A stretch of DNA of 41,555 nt from an uncultured Eubacteriales bacterium (GTDB lineage Bacteria > Bacillota > Clostridia > Christensenellales > Aristaeellaceae): contig CADCJO010000031.1 of the NCBI GenBank assembly GCA_902801765.1, forward strand, positions 1 to 41,555, written 5' to 3'. The notes below the pieces were generated by a model. The model had not been told where the DNA came from, made no database searches, and saw only the letters and a list, made by a program, of their open reading frames with translations. Shown in pieces: positions 8,273-17,952 of this stretch (within the stretch, counting starts at the first letter, position 1; the number at the start of each line of letters is the position of its first letter). The position numbers and the translations under genes were made by a program.

Positions 8273-11200
8273 TTACCGGAGCGGGAAGCGGGCCTCGTGC
8301 GTTTTTCCATCGGATGTAAGCGTTACCCAACCGTCATCGGATTTGACGCCGTCCAGGGTCACGAACAGGGAATCCGGGTCGGCAGTAAAATGGTAATTGG
8401 CCGTGCCGAATCGGTAGATGATCGTAAAGGCTTCCATGCTTTCAGTGCGGACAGGGTGCAGCCGTGCCCGGTCGCCCCGCTTTTCAAAGCCCAGCAGCTC
8501 GGTCACGATCACCCAGTACAGCCACGCGGCGCTGCCGGTGTACCAGCTCCAGCCGCCCCGGCCCAGGTGCTGCCCGGCGTACACGTCGCCGCAGAGCACG
8601 TAAGGTTCAGCCCTGTACGTCAGGGCCTTTTCTTTTGTATCCGTGTGATTCTCCGGCAGGATGGCCCGGGTGATTTCCCAGGCCAGCTCCGTTTCTCCTA
8701 CCCGGCACAGAGCCAGGATGAGCCAGGGTACGGCGTGGGTGTACTGCCCGCCGTTTTCCCGCACGCCCGGCAGGTATGCGCCGATGTAGCCCGCGTTTTC
8801 TTCGGGGGTAAAGGGCAGGTCCAGCAGCTTCACGATGCCGACCTCCCGGTCATACAGCCTTTCCACCGCTGCCGCCAGCGCCGCCCTTGCGTGATGCCGC
8901 GGCGCGCCGCCCAGCACGGCGAAGCACTGGCTGATGAGATCAATCCGCGGCGGGTTCGTGTCCGGGCCAGCCAGCGGCGTGCCATCCTTATACCAGGCCC
9001 GGAGATACCATTGCCCCGTCCAGGCGCTTTCGGCGCTGTCCAGGATCTGGCGGCGCAAAGCCTGGTATTTTTCTTTGATTTCCGAAGGGCAGAAAGGTGC
9101 AAATTCTTTCAGCACCAACGCGAAGAAGAAGGCCAGCCATACACTTTCCCCGCCCACCCGGTTCATGCCGTCGTTCCAGTCGCTGCTGCCCATGAGGGGC
9201 AGGCCATGTTCACCCAGCGCTACGGAATCCATCGCCCGCAGGCAGTGGGCCAGCAGCGGTTCCGTCCAGGGCGTGACGGCGGGTTCCTCATAGCGGTCAA
9301 CCTCATTTTCCGTCAGGGGTAGGGATTGCAGGTAGGGAACGGATTCCTCCAGAATCGCTTCGTCTCCGGTCACCTCCATATATTTCGCCGTCAGCCAGGG
9401 CAAAAACAGCTTGTCATCACTGACGCGCGTGCGCACGCCGCGCCGGGGCGGATGCCACCAGTGCTGTACATCTCCTTCTTTGTATTGGTGCCCGGCGCAA
9501 AGGAGAATATGCTCCCGGACATATTCCGGTTCGGTATACAGCAGCGCCAGACAGTCCTGCAATTGGTCACGGAAGCCGATGGCCCCGCCCGCCTGGTACG
9601 GCCCGACGCGCCCCATCAGCCGGGAAGCCCGCACCTGATATGGCAGCCACCGGTTCACCATGCGGCCCAGCGTTTCGTCGAAGGAGAACAGCAGCAGGCG
9701 GCTCAGCCGGTCGCTCCAGAACCCGCGCACTGCCCGGGCCGCGTCAGAAGCGCTTTCCGAAAGCAGCGCGGTAAAGTCGGCTTTCGCGTTTTCAATACTG
9801 GTAGATACACCCAAGCCCAGGGTCACCCGCTTGGGTTCCCGGGGAGAAAGAACAATGTCCGCGCGGAACAGGGCCACGCTGCCCACACCCTGGGCATTTG
9901 AAAGCAGCGCCGGAGGTATATCACTTCCCGTCTTGCCGAAGCAGGAAGCGGCGGTCAGCGCTTGGCACTTCGCCCCTTCCATGCCCGCCCAAGCCGTACC
10001 GGTAAAATTCCCGCTGGATGCGGTTGCCAGCTCACCCTCCGCCCGGCAGCGGGTGGTTTCGGGGTGTTCGCCCAAAGCGAAACGCACGATCCACCAGCAG
10101 GTGACGCGCTGTTCCTGTTCGCTGCGCAGGGTCACGGCGCGAATGCCCAGAGCTTTTTCCAAATGGGAAAACACGGCGGTCTGGCACAGGGTTTGCCCGG
10201 CCAGGACATGGTAAACGGCCAGACCCGGCTCGTACACCGCTGCGCCACGGGTCAGGGGCCAGACGCGGCCTTCTTCGTCCGCCAGCCACATTTCTTCGCT
10301 GGGCACGCCCCGGTACACGTCCGGCGTCGCGCGGGTGACGCGGCCCAGGCGGCTGTTGCCCGCGAAGGAGGTCAGGATGCCCGTTTCACACACCACCGTA
10401 CCGAAGTATTTTCCGCACAACAGCTGGTGCCAGGGTACCGGCGCGGGGGACTTTACGCAGTACGCCCCATCGCGGGTATACCCGCCGAAACCGTTGTCAT
10501 GATTCAACAATTCAGGTGGTATTGATTCGGGGATGGAAAGCGATTTTTCTTCTGTCTCAGGCAATGGCGTCCTCAATGCGCCAAGCTGCTGCCGCAGGCT
10601 GTACCCGCCGCGCAGCGTGAGGGCGGACAGGCTTTCCAACGCCAGCACCTCCGTTTCCGTGCCGGAAAGCAGATGCACCCCGCCGGGCTGGCCCAGCATG
10701 TCCCGGTCGGGACTGACCTGGACGCAGTGCAGCACCCGGTCATGGCAGGGCCGCCGGTATTCCGTTTCCTCCGGGCAGAAGAACAGCACGTCCACCGCCA
10801 CGCCCCGCAGCCGTATCCAGGCGTGAGCCCGGAGCGCGTGACGAATCAGCGCCTGCCCGGTGCTTTCATCCACCCGCATGAAAAGCACAGGCAGCGTTCC
10901 GGACACCCCGAAGCGCCACAGCGCATCCCGCGGCGCAGATGGAAACACCTGCTGGTGGGGCTGGCCGGTAAAGATCAGCGCGCCCAGCATTTGCTGGTAC
11001 AGCCCCAATGCGCTGCCCTCCATCCGCAGCAGCCGCGCGGTCATGGCGGCCTGGGTGGCAGCCAGGGAAAACGCGGCTTTCGCCCGGCTGAGGGAAACGG
11101 GCATTGTATCCAATTGCTCCTTGGTTTCCGCGAACGCGGTCACAAAATAAACCGTGCTTTTCCTGTGGGCGGGCACCCGCAGGCTGACGGTAAGGGACAG

Positions 11201-14200
11201 GCAGGGGGTGATCACATCCCCGGTTTCGCAAGGTGTTTCTTCCGATAACTGAGCGGGTTTTTCGTAACTGCCCAGCCGTCCCAGGAACAGGGAACGGTCT
11301 CCCTGCCGTTTGGTCACTAATCCATCTCCAACAGCAGTGTGGCCGATCAGGGGCATCACGTCGCTTTCGTTCCTCGGCAGGCGTTCCGATAACAGGCCGT
11401 GTTCGCCCCAGGGTGATACGCGAACGGACAAATCCCGGAAATTGGGATGGGCTGTGTCATCGGGTTGCCTACTCTGGGCGATTTCCAGGAAGGAAACCGC
11501 CTGCACCCGCCGCTCCTCGGGGGCGGGGTTTTCGATGGTCAGCGCCGCCACCGCCGCGCCGGTCAGGGGCTCCACGCAGCAGGAAACGGCGGTTTGCAGC
11601 CCTTCCCATACGGCCTGATAACGCGCCGCGCCGCTTTCAAACACCGCGTTTCCTTGGACGGCGGGGCGGATCAAGCGTCCGCTGCTTTCATCCAGCAGAT
11701 AAAACTGCGGCCCGGTCTGCGCTCCGGCTTCCGGGTCGAAGCGGGTGGCCTGCATCCCCCGATGCGCAAGGAAACCCTGTCCATAAGCGTTCAGCACCCA
11801 GGTGGTGCCGCTGCCATACAGAGCATTGGCGTCCACCGGCAGGCCGGGCCGGGCGGCGCGGCGGATGGGATGGAAAGACGCTTCGGCCTTACGCGGCGCG
11901 GGGTATTCCTTTCTCCGGGGCGCTTGGGTAGGCGCGCGCTCCAGCAGCAGGTCGCTTTGGGCTTTCGCTTCCGGCGGGGTCATGAAGGCCCGCACCAGCA
12001 CGTTATCCCGCAGGGCGTTGCACAGGGAGCACAGAATCATCCCCTGATGATGAGCCATGTGGCTTTTCACGATCTGCGGCGCGGGGCCGAGGCGCTGGGG
12101 CGTGTAGTCCGCCGCCTCGAACAGCCCGTGTTCGTCCGTCCAGCCCAGCTTCCGCATCCGCTCCAGGTTTTCTGCCGCCGCCCGGGGAAAGAAGGGCAGG
12201 GCCAGCATGGAGGCGTAGGGCGCGATGACCGGGCTCGCCGTTTCCGGACTGCGGGCCAGAGCGGGCAGGCCGAAGGCGCGGTACTGGTAATTCAGCTCCG
12301 GGTCGAAGGCGGCGTACCCGCTTTCGCTGACGCCAAAGGGCCGGTCGGGACGGTCGCTCATCTGCGCGCGGACGGCGTTGAGGGCGCTTTCCCCCAGCAG
12401 CGTGCCGGGTGTCAGCGGCAGCAGGAGATTTGGCATCAGGTATTCAAACATCGTGCCACCCCAGGAAAGCAAGGTCGGTCCGCCGCCCGCCCGGGTGACG
12501 GCGCGGTTCAGCCGCAGCCAATGCTTCCGTTTGATTTGCCCCTCCATAATCGCCAGATAAGAGGTCAGGCGGACTTCGCTGGCCAGGGTGTCGTAGTGCG
12601 CGGCGGTGGGGCGGTTTTCCTCCGCCTCCCAGCCGATGTAAAACAGCTCGGCTTTCCCGTCGTACAGTGCGCGGAAATCCGCCTGCCGCGCCAGCGCGTC
12701 CAGCCGGACGGGCAGATCGGCGTCCTTTTCCGAAAACTCATTCAGATGATTTCGGCAGATTTGCGCGCAGCAAAGCAGACAGGCGGCCAGGTTGCCGCTG
12801 TCCACCGTGGACACGAACCGGGGCGGCAGGGGCTTCCCATCCGTCAGGCTGTACCAGTTATAGAAATGGCCTTTCCAGGTATCCAGCTTTTCCAGGGTTT
12901 GCAGCGTTTCGTTCAGGCGTTTGGCCATATTGGCAGTGGTGATGAAGTTCAGCTCCCTTACGGCGCAGCAGGACAGGAGATACAGCCCGATGTTCGTGGG
13001 CGATGTGCGCAGGGCCGGGCCTTTGTCCGGGTCGGTCTGCACGTTGTCGGGCGGCAGGAACAGGGTGCTTTCGGTCACGGTGTCCTCAAAAAAGCGCCAG
13101 GTAGCCCGGGCGGTATTGCGCGCGTTTTCCTTCTGGGCGTTGGTCATCGGCCGCTGACGGTTGGCAGGCGCGTCAAAGAACCGCACAAGCAGCGGCGCGA
13201 CGATCCAGCCGACGCCCACAATCACCCCCGCAGTGAAGCCGCCGGGAAGCATCGCCAGCGCCAGCATCCCCGCGCCCGCCGCCAGCTGGAAAAGCTGGCA
13301 GGAAAGGGGCAGGCTGTTTTCCTCCTCGCTCTGGGCTGCCGTGACCCAGGAAAGCAGGTTCCGGTGGCTGACAAACTGCCGCCACAAGGCACGGAAGGCG
13401 GCGTCCAGGGTGGTCTGGGCCTTGCCGGGCAGGAGCAGCAGACGCTGCCCCATACCGTGAAGAGGCCAGGGCAGGGCCAGCAAAAACAGTCCGGGCAGGT
13501 TCAGCCCGGCGGCAAGCAGCAGGGATGCCGTTTGCGCAGCAGAAAGCAGCGAACGCCGCAGGTTGTCCCAGATTTTGTGGCGGGACAGCAGCGCCAGCCG
13601 CCTGTCCGTCAGGAAGGGAAGCAACTGCCAATCACCCCGGGTCCAGCGGTGGAGGCGCTTGCGCCAGCCGGAGAGGGTCGCGGGGTGGGAATCGTACAGC
13701 GCAATGTCGTCCGCCAAAGCGCTGCCCGCCATTTCGCCCTCGATCAGGTCGTGGCTCAGCAGCCGTCCGGTGGGGAGCCGTCCTTCCAGCGCTTTCAGCC
13801 AGGGTTCCGGGGCGTAAATGCCCTTGCCCACAAAGGAGCCCTGACCAAACACGTCCTGGTACACGTCCTGGACGGACAGATGATAGGGGTCGGCCCCGCC
13901 CGCGCCGCCCAGCAGCTTTTGCGTCCGGGTGCGTACGGCGTCCGCACTGACCTCCATCCGGGGTTGGACGACGTTCACGCGGCCTTTTTGCAAAGGATGC
14001 AGCATCGTGCCGACCAGCTTGTACGCCGCCCCGGCGGGCAGGAAGGTGTCCGCGTCCAGGGTGATCACGTAGGCGTAGCGGCCATGAAGGGTTTTTGCAT
14101 CCGTGGACATATACAGAAACGTGTCCCGGCATTCCCCCTCCGCGATCAGCTTGTTCAGCGCTTCCAGGGCCCCGCGCTTGCGCTCCCGGCCCGTGTACTG

Positions 14201-15664
14201 CCGCTGGCCCATGTCCCATTTCCGGGCGCGGTGCAGATACAGAAAGCCGCCGCCCTGCTGCCGGTTCAGGGCGTCGACGCTCAGGCGGGCCGCCAGCAAG
14301 ATTTCTTCATCCTCCGGGGCCGTTTCTTCCGCGCTGTCCGCAAAGTCCCCCAGCAGCATAAAGTCCAGGCAGGGGTCGGGATTCGCCGCCCGCAGCACCG
14401 CCAGATGCCGCGCCATGCGCATGGCCTGCTTCCGCCCGGTCAGCAGGCAGGGCACCACCACCAGGGTGCGGGTGTCCTCATTCAGTTTTTGCAGCGCAAT
14501 GCGGGGCAGCATCCGGGCGGGGAAGCGCTTTCGCAGGATGGAAAAATAAATCAAACGGGCTATATCAGAAACACAAAGAACAATGAACAGCCAGGTATAC
14601 CAAGGGGTTTTGAACCAAACCGCAGCGCCAAGGGACAGCGCGGCGGCGGCATACAGCGGCAGCAGGAACAAGCCCTGCCGGTGCCTGCGGGCAAACCCGG
14701 GGGCTTTCTTTCCCAGCGCCAGCCCGATCAGGTCGGGCCGTTCAATCAGGTAATAGCCTGCCTCCGCCTCGACGCCGGTTTTATTTTGGGTCAGCTCCAC
14801 CGCTGTTTTCGCGGCGTCCCCCTCCGGCACATGGAAGCGTTTGGCGGCGCGGCAGGCGCAGGCACGGTAAAAAGCCCGGCTGTCCGCATCCATGCGGCGG
14901 TAGGTGGGGTCGCCGCGCAGGGCCTCGGCCACCGGACTGAGGCGTTCGGCGATGCGGTCAAAGGGCAGACGTTCGATTTGGCGCAGCCGGGCGATGATCC
15001 GCCCGGCCTTTAAGCCGTCCTGCTCCCATTGGCTTTGCGCTGCCTGCAGAGCGTCCGACGCTTTCGTGCCGGTCTGGTTCAACAGTTCATCCACGCGGCG
15101 CAGAGCGTCCGCGTCCTCCTGCTCGTCCAGCCTCAGCAGTACCCGGCCCAGCAAGGCAGGATCATGGGGCAGGCGGTCTTTCTGGCCTTTTATGAAAGCA
15201 ACGGCCCAGGCCTGGGATTGATGGTATAAATCAGGTTCCTGGATACAGGCATCCAATAATGCGGCTAATTCCTCGAATAAGGCGCAGGTCAGCGCTTGGG
15301 GCAGCAGGTCGATTTCCGCCTGGGTCAGGGCGTCTTTCCCGATTTCTTTTCGAAAAACGCGCACCAGTTCGCCCGCTGTCAGTTCTTCCGTTTGGACAGC
15401 TTTCCGCGCGATCAGCAACAGCCGGGGCATACCGGATACGGCAGGCAGCTTTGGAGAAAACCGCAATTGCCGGTTCAGCGCGTCGGCAGCGTCCAGCAGC
15501 AGCCGTGCGTGATCCTCCACCCATTGGCCCGCAGGCGGCACATCCTCCCGGGGGATACGGCCGACCGCCTGCACCGCCCGGCGGATCTGCTTTTCAATTC
15601 CCCGCGGGGAACGCAGGCGGGTAAACCCGGCGGTCGCTGGATATTCCTTGGTTTTCTGCTGCAT
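8273..15664 (-). CDS. Cyclic beta-1,2-glucan synthase-like giant protein (GT84 + glucoamylase-like + GH94)
   Basis: This 2463-residue membrane protein has the layout of cyclic beta-1,2-glucan synthases (NdvB/ChvB). A soluble N-terminal part precedes two membrane segments (about 330-375). A processive GT84 glycosyltransferase follows, with DADTFLP and the RLHRW/RGDWQ (RxxRW) acceptor motif. More membrane segments flank LLLAAGLNLPGLFLLALPWP and ALAMLPGGFTAGVIVGVGW. Next comes a glucoamylase-like domain (from about 890, including DTWKGHFYNWY and VSTVDSGNLAACL), and the C-terminal half is a GH94 phosphorylase region with the acid motif SSDWNDGMN and ENGGQYTHAVPW. The family polymerises UDP-glucose, cyclises the chain and trims it. 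Proteobacterial members are nearer 2800 residues, so this one is somewhat shorter. Start 15664 has TTGGAGG 6 bases upstream. Pgi upstream on the same strand may reflect shared glucose-phosphate metabolism. A linear rather than cyclic product is possible. Confidence 0.88.
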   Translation of the reverse strand: MQQKTKEYPATAGFTRLRSPRGIEKQIRRAVQAVGRIPREDVPPAGQWVEDHARLLLDAADALNRQLRFSPKLPAVSGMPRLLLIARKAVQTEELTAGELVRVFRKEIGKDALTQAEIDLLPQALTCALFEELAALLDACIQEPDLYHQSQAWAVAFIKGQKDRLPHDPALLGRVLLRLDEQEDADALRRVDELLNQTGTKASDALQAAQSQWEQDGLKAGRIIARLRQIERLPFDRIAERLSPVAEALRGDPTYRRMDADSRAFYRACACRAAKRFHVPEGDAAKTAVELTQNKTGVEAEAGYYLIERPDLIGLALGKKAPGFARRHRQGLFLLPLYAAAALSLGAAVWFKTPWYTWLFIVLCVSDIARLIYFSILRKRFPARMLPRIALQKLNEDTRTLVVVPCLLTGRKQAMRMARHLAVLRAANPDPCLDFMLLGDFADSAEETAPEDEEILLAARLSVDALNRQQGGGFLYLHRARKWDMGQRQYTGRERKRGALEALNKLIAEGECRDTFLYMSTDAKTLHGRYAYVITLDADTFLPAGAAYKLVGTMLHPLQKGRVNVVQPRMEVSADAVRTRTQKLLGGAGGADPYHLSVQDVYQDVFGQGSFVGKGIYAPEPWLKALEGRLPTGRLLSHDLIEGEMAGSALADDIALYDSHPATLSGWRKRLHRWTRGDWQLLPFLTDRRLALLSRHKIWDNLRRSLLSAAQTASLLLAAGLNLPGLFLLALPWPLHGMGQRLLLLPGKAQTTLDAAFRALWRQFVSHRNLLSWVTAAQSEEENSLPLSCQLFQLAAGAGMLALAMLPGGFTAGVIVGVGWIVAPLLVRFFDAPANRQRPMTNAQKENARNTARATWRFFEDTVTESTLFLPPDNVQTDPDKGPALRTSPTNIGLYLLSCCAVRELNFITTANMAKRLNETLQTLEKLDTWKGHFYNWYSLTDGKPLPPRFVSTVDSGNLAACLLCCAQICRNHLNEFSEKDADLPVRLDALARQADFRALYDGKAELFYIGWEAEENRPTAAHYDTLASEVRLTSYLAIMEGQIKRKHWLRLNRAVTRAGGGPTLLSWGGTMFEYLMPNLLLPLTPGTLLGESALNAVRAQMSDRPDRPFGVSESGYAAFDPELNYQYRAFGLPALARSPETASPVIAPYASMLALPFFPRAAAENLERMRKLGWTDEHGLFEAADYTPQRLGPAPQIVKSHMAHHQGMILCSLCNALRDNVLVRAFMTPPEAKAQSDLLLERAPTQAPRRKEYPAPRKAEASFHPIRRAARPGLPVDANALYGSGTTWVLNAYGQGFLAHRGMQATRFDPEAGAQTGPQFYLLDESSGRLIRPAVQGNAVFESGAARYQAVWEGLQTAVSCCVEPLTGAAVAALTIENPAPEERRVQAVSFLEIAQSRQPDDTAHPNFRDLSVRVSPWGEHGLLSERLPRNESDVMPLIGHTAVGDGLVTKRQGDRSLFLGRLGSYEKPAQLSEETPCETGDVITPCLSLTVSLRVPAHRKSTVYFVTAFAETKEQLDTMPVSLSRAKAAFSLAATQAAMTARLLRMEGSALGLYQQMLGALIFTGQPHQQVFPSAPRDALWRFGVSGTLPVLFMRVDESTGQALIRHALRAHAWIRLRGVAVDVLFFCPEETEYRRPCHDRVLHCVQVSPDRDMLGQPGGVHLLSGTETEVLALESLSALTLRGGYSLRQQLGALRTPLPETEEKSLSIPESIPPELLNHDNGFGGYTRDGAYCVKSPAPVPWHQLLCGKYFGTVVCETGILTSFAGNSRLGRVTRATPDVYRGVPSEEMWLADEEGRVWPLTRGAAVYEPGLAVYHVLAGQTLCQTAVFSHLEKALGIRAVTLRSEQEQRVTCWWIVRFALGEHPETTRCRAEGELATASSGNFTGTAWAGMEGAKCQALTAASCFGKTGSDIPPALLSNAQGVGSVALFRADIVLSPREPKRVTLGLGVSTSIENAKADFTALLSESASDAARAVRGFWSDRLSRLLLFSFDETLGRMVNRWLPYQVRASRLMGRVGPYQAGGAIGFRDQLQDCLALLYTEPEYVREHILLCAGHQYKEGDVQHWWHPPRRGVRTRVSDDKLFLPWLTAKYMEVTGDEAILEESVPYLQSLPLTENEVDRYEEPAVTPWTEPLLAHCLRAMDSVALGEHGLPLMGSSDWNDGMNRVGGESVWLAFFFALVLKEFAPFCPSEIKEKYQALRRQILDSAESAWTGQWYLRAWYKDGTPLAGPDTNPPRIDLISQCFAVLGGAPRHHARAALAAAVERLYDREVGIVKLLDLPFTPEENAGYIGAYLPGVRENGGQYTHAVPWLILALCRVGETELAWEITRAILPENHTDTKEKALTYRAEPYVLCGDVYAGQHLGRGGWSWYTGSAAWLYWVIVTELLGFEKRGDRARLHPVRTESMEAFTIIYRFGTANYHFTADPDSLFVTLDGVKSDDGWVTLTSDGKTHEARFPLR

Positions 15665-15748
15665 GAAACGCCTCCAACAAAATCATCACCACCGCGTGTG
15701 TACGGTTTATGCTATTGTGCGCCGGAAGCAAATGGTTTATGCGCACAG

Positions 15749-15772
15749 AAAAAGCCCCGCAAAAAACGGGGC
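15749..15772 (-). terminator. Rho-independent terminator downstream of pgi
   Basis: On the minus strand GCCCCG (15772-15767) and CGGGGC (15759-15754) form a stem with a 7-base loop followed by TTTTTC. The hairpin-array repeat lies between it and the pgi stop codon, as if the repeat had inserted between gene and terminator. Confidence 0.8.
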
Positions 15773-15794
15773 GGAGGATGGGTGATGATCAATG

Positions 15795-16135
15795 GGGCAC
15801 TTTAATTCACTACCTACAATCGAAGGAGAGGGAACGCTGGGGGCTGCGCGCCCCCAGACCTGCGCCAGGGCGGTGACCGCCCTGGACCCGCAACTGGCGA
15901 AATTGCTTTGTTGGGATAAGAAGACAAGCTCCGCCTGCTGCGCTGGGGTTACGAAAAGTTTGAGAGCTTCTGGCCCAAGAAAGCCTGGGAACATCCGAGG
16001 GGAAAGTGAACTTTCCACCTCGGATGATTCCCTGGCTTTCCCCGGATGCAAAGCATCCGGGCTGGCGGCTTCGCCGCCGGGCCAGGGTGCACGAGGGCCG
16101 CATAGGCCCTCGCCCCGTAGTGAATTAAAGTGCCC
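15795..16135. repeat. Complete hairpin-array element with perfect 19-bp terminal inverted repeats
   Basis: The ends are exact inverted copies: GGGCACTTTAATTCACTAC at 15795-15813 and its complement at 16117-16135. Inside are successive hairpins: CTGGGGGC/GCCCCCAG near 15838-15857, CCAGGGCGGT/ACCGCCCTGG at 15865-15885, a roughly 12-bp stem at 15995-16023, GGATGC/GCATCC near 16043-16058, GGCGGC/GCCGCC near 16064-16078, and GAGGGCC/GGCCCTC near 16093-16111. No convincing coding frame is present: open frames cross hairpins and lack ribosome binding sites. No transposase is encoded, so it would be a non-autonomous MITE-like unit if mobile. A clear target-site duplication is not evident. Confidence 0.8.
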
Positions 16136-16147
16136 TTTCATACTGCC

Positions 16148-17731
16148 TCAAATATCCAGCAGGTCGCTGTACACCTTCAAAGCGCCGTCGGTGTCGTGGG
16201 CCAGAACGCGCTTGGCGAGCACTTTGCCCAGCTGTACGCCTTCCTGGTCGAAGCTGTTCAGGTTCCACACAAAGCCCTGGAACATGACTTTGTTTTCAAA
16301 GTGGGCCAGCAGCGCGCCGAGGGCTTCGGGGGTGAGCTGGTCGCCGATGATGATGGAGGAGGGACGGCCGCCGTCGAAATTCTTGTTGGGGTTCTCGTCC
16401 TTTTTGCCGCAGGCGAAGGCCATGATCTGGGCCGCCACGTTGGCGCACAGCTTCTGCTGGCTGGTGCTGCCCTGGATGTTCACGTCCATGCCCGCCTGGT
16501 TCCTGCGGAAGCCCACGAATTGGAGCGGCACGATGTCGGTGCCCTGGTGCAAAAGCTGATAGAAGGAGTGCTGGCCGTTGGTGCCGGGCTCGCCGAAGAT
16601 GACGGGGCCGGTGACGTAATCCACGGGCTCGCCGAAGCGGTTCACGGACTTACCGTTGCTTTCCATATCCAGCTGCTGGAGGTGGGCAGGGAAGCGGGAA
16701 AGCGCCTGGGAATAGGGCAGCACGGCGGTGGCGGGATAGCCCTGCACGTTGCGCTCGTACACGCCGATCAGCGCGTCCAGCATAGCGGGGTTCTTGAGCA
16801 GGTCGGGGTTCGTCGCCAGCTTGTCTTCCTCGGCGGCGCCGTTCAGGAACCGGGCGAAAATGTCCGGCCCGAAGGCCAGGGAAAGCACCGCGCCGCCCAC
16901 GCAGGAGGTGGAGGAATAGCGGCCGCCGATGTAATCGTCCATGAAGAACGCGGCCAAGTAATCGCTGCTCTTTGCCAGGGGCGAGGTTTCGCTGGTGACG
17001 GCCACCATATGCCTGGCGGGGTCGAGACCGGCGTTTTTGAGGGCGTCCTTGACGAAGGATTCGTTGGTCAGGGTTTCCAGAGTGGTGCCGGACTTGGACA
17101 CCAGCACGAACAGGGAGTGCTTAACGTCGATGCCCTTCAGCACGCTGGCCGCGTCGTCGGGGTCCACGTTGCTGATGAAGCGGGCTTCCAGCTTGAAGCA
17201 GCCGTTCTGCTTGGCCCAGTTTTCCAAGGCCAGGTACATGGCGCGGGGGCCCAAGTCACTGCCGCCGATTCCGATCTGCACCACGGTGGTGAACTTTTCG
17301 CCCGCGGCGTTGGTGATTTCGCCCGCGTGGACTTTCTTCGCAAAGTCGGCTACCTTCTGCTGCTGGGCCACGTAGAATTCCCGCTTGTTCACGCCGTCGG
17401 CCATCACGTTTTCGCCCAGCTGCCCGCGGGTGAGCTGATGCAGCACCAGGCGCTTTTCACCGGTGTTGATCACTTCGCCGTTGTACAGCGCGGCGTATTT
17501 TTCGGTGAGCTGCATTTCTTCGGCTAAATCCTTGAGCACGGCCAGCACGTCGGCGTCCACCTGCTTGGCGGCGTAGTTGTAGCTCAGGCCCCCGGCCATG
17601 GGCACGCAATATTCCTTCACGCGCTTGGCGCCGCTTTCGCCGCTCATGGCGTCCTGCAGGCAGACGTGGTTTTTCAGTCCCTGCAGTTTTTTATACGCGG
17701 CGGTGGTATCAAGATTTTTCCAGGCAATCAT
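16148..17731 (-). CDS. pgi: Glucose-6-phosphate isomerase
   Basis: The 527-residue product is a phosphoglucose isomerase, interconverting glucose 6-phosphate and fructose 6-phosphate in the cytoplasm. Signature regions include VQIGIGGSDLGPRAMYLALE, the phosphate-binding LVSKSGTTLET, the region around SVGGRYSST-like GGRYSSTSCVGGAVLSLAFG, and the C-terminal FVWNLNSFDQEGVQLGK with its catalytic-region glutamate/lysine. The length is typical of the long form of the family. The start at 17731 has AAGGAAG 7 bases upstream. The gene appears monocistronic, with its own promoter and with a terminator placed beyond a 341-base repeat element. Its product feeds both glycolysis and, through glucose 6-phosphate, UDP-sugar supply for the neighbouring glucan synthase-like gene and polysaccharide locus. 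The assignment is very secure. Confidence 0.97.
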   Translation of the reverse strand: MIAWKNLDTTAAYKKLQGLKNHVCLQDAMSGESGAKRVKEYCVPMAGGLSYNYAAKQVDADVLAVLKDLAEEMQLTEKYAALYNGEVINTGEKRLVLHQLTRGQLGENVMADGVNKREFYVAQQQKVADFAKKVHAGEITNAAGEKFTTVVQIGIGGSDLGPRAMYLALENWAKQNGCFKLEARFISNVDPDDAASVLKGIDVKHSLFVLVSKSGTTLETLTNESFVKDALKNAGLDPARHMVAVTSETSPLAKSSDYLAAFFMDDYIGGRYSSTSCVGGAVLSLAFGPDIFARFLNGAAEEDKLATNPDLLKNPAMLDALIGVYERNVQGYPATAVLPYSQALSRFPAHLQQLDMESNGKSVNRFGEPVDYVTGPVIFGEPGTNGQHSFYQLLHQGTDIVPLQFVGFRRNQAGMDVNIQGSTSQQKLCANVAAQIMAFACGKKDENPNKNFDGGRPSSIIIGDQLTPEALGALLAHFENKVMFQGFVWNLNSFDQEGVQLGKVLAKRVLAHDTDGALKVYSDLLDI

Positions 17732-17787
17732 GGCAATCTTCCTTTCTTAAATCGAATCAACGATGAGATATTTCCAGTTCAACTTCC

Positions 17788-17815
17788 ATTATACATGAAT
17801 TTGTCCGCCTTGCAA
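17788..17815 (-). promoter_or_regulatory. Promoter of pgi
   Basis: On the minus strand TTGCAA (17815-17810) and TATAAT (17793-17788) are separated by 16 bases, about 57 bases upstream of the pgi start codon. Confidence 0.6.
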
Positions 17816-17856
17816 GAGCGAAATGCCAAAAAATGCGCGGAAATGCGCGTCAGACC

Positions 17857-17885
17857 TTGAAACATGGCATTGCAGATGATATAAT
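17857..17885 (+). promoter_or_regulatory. Promoter of the polysaccharide operon
   Basis: TTGAAA (17857-17862) and TATAAT (17880-17885) are separated by exactly 17 bases. The -10 lies about 67 bases upstream of the first start codon at 17953. It diverges from the pgi promoter. Confidence 0.8.
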
Positions 17886-17952
17886 GAGCATTGTGTTTCC
17901 TGGCCGATTTTTGGAGAATAGATACTGTTTTTGATAAAGGAGCTTGGTTTTC

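Noticed and set aside
11447-15013. 1188-codon open frame on the plus strand
   Set aside because: Antisense to the glucan synthase-like gene; composition (Gly, Gln, Arg, His) and lack of motifs show it is a shadow of GC-rich third positions.
15792-16559. Open frames across the hairpin-array repeat, on both strands
   Set aside because: They run through palindromes, continue into antisense of pgi, and lack ribosome binding sites; treated as repeat sequence.
17944-17952. TTG start nine bases upstream in the UDP-glucuronate decarboxylase gene
   Set aside because: It is one base from the ribosome binding site; ATG 17953 has proper spacing.
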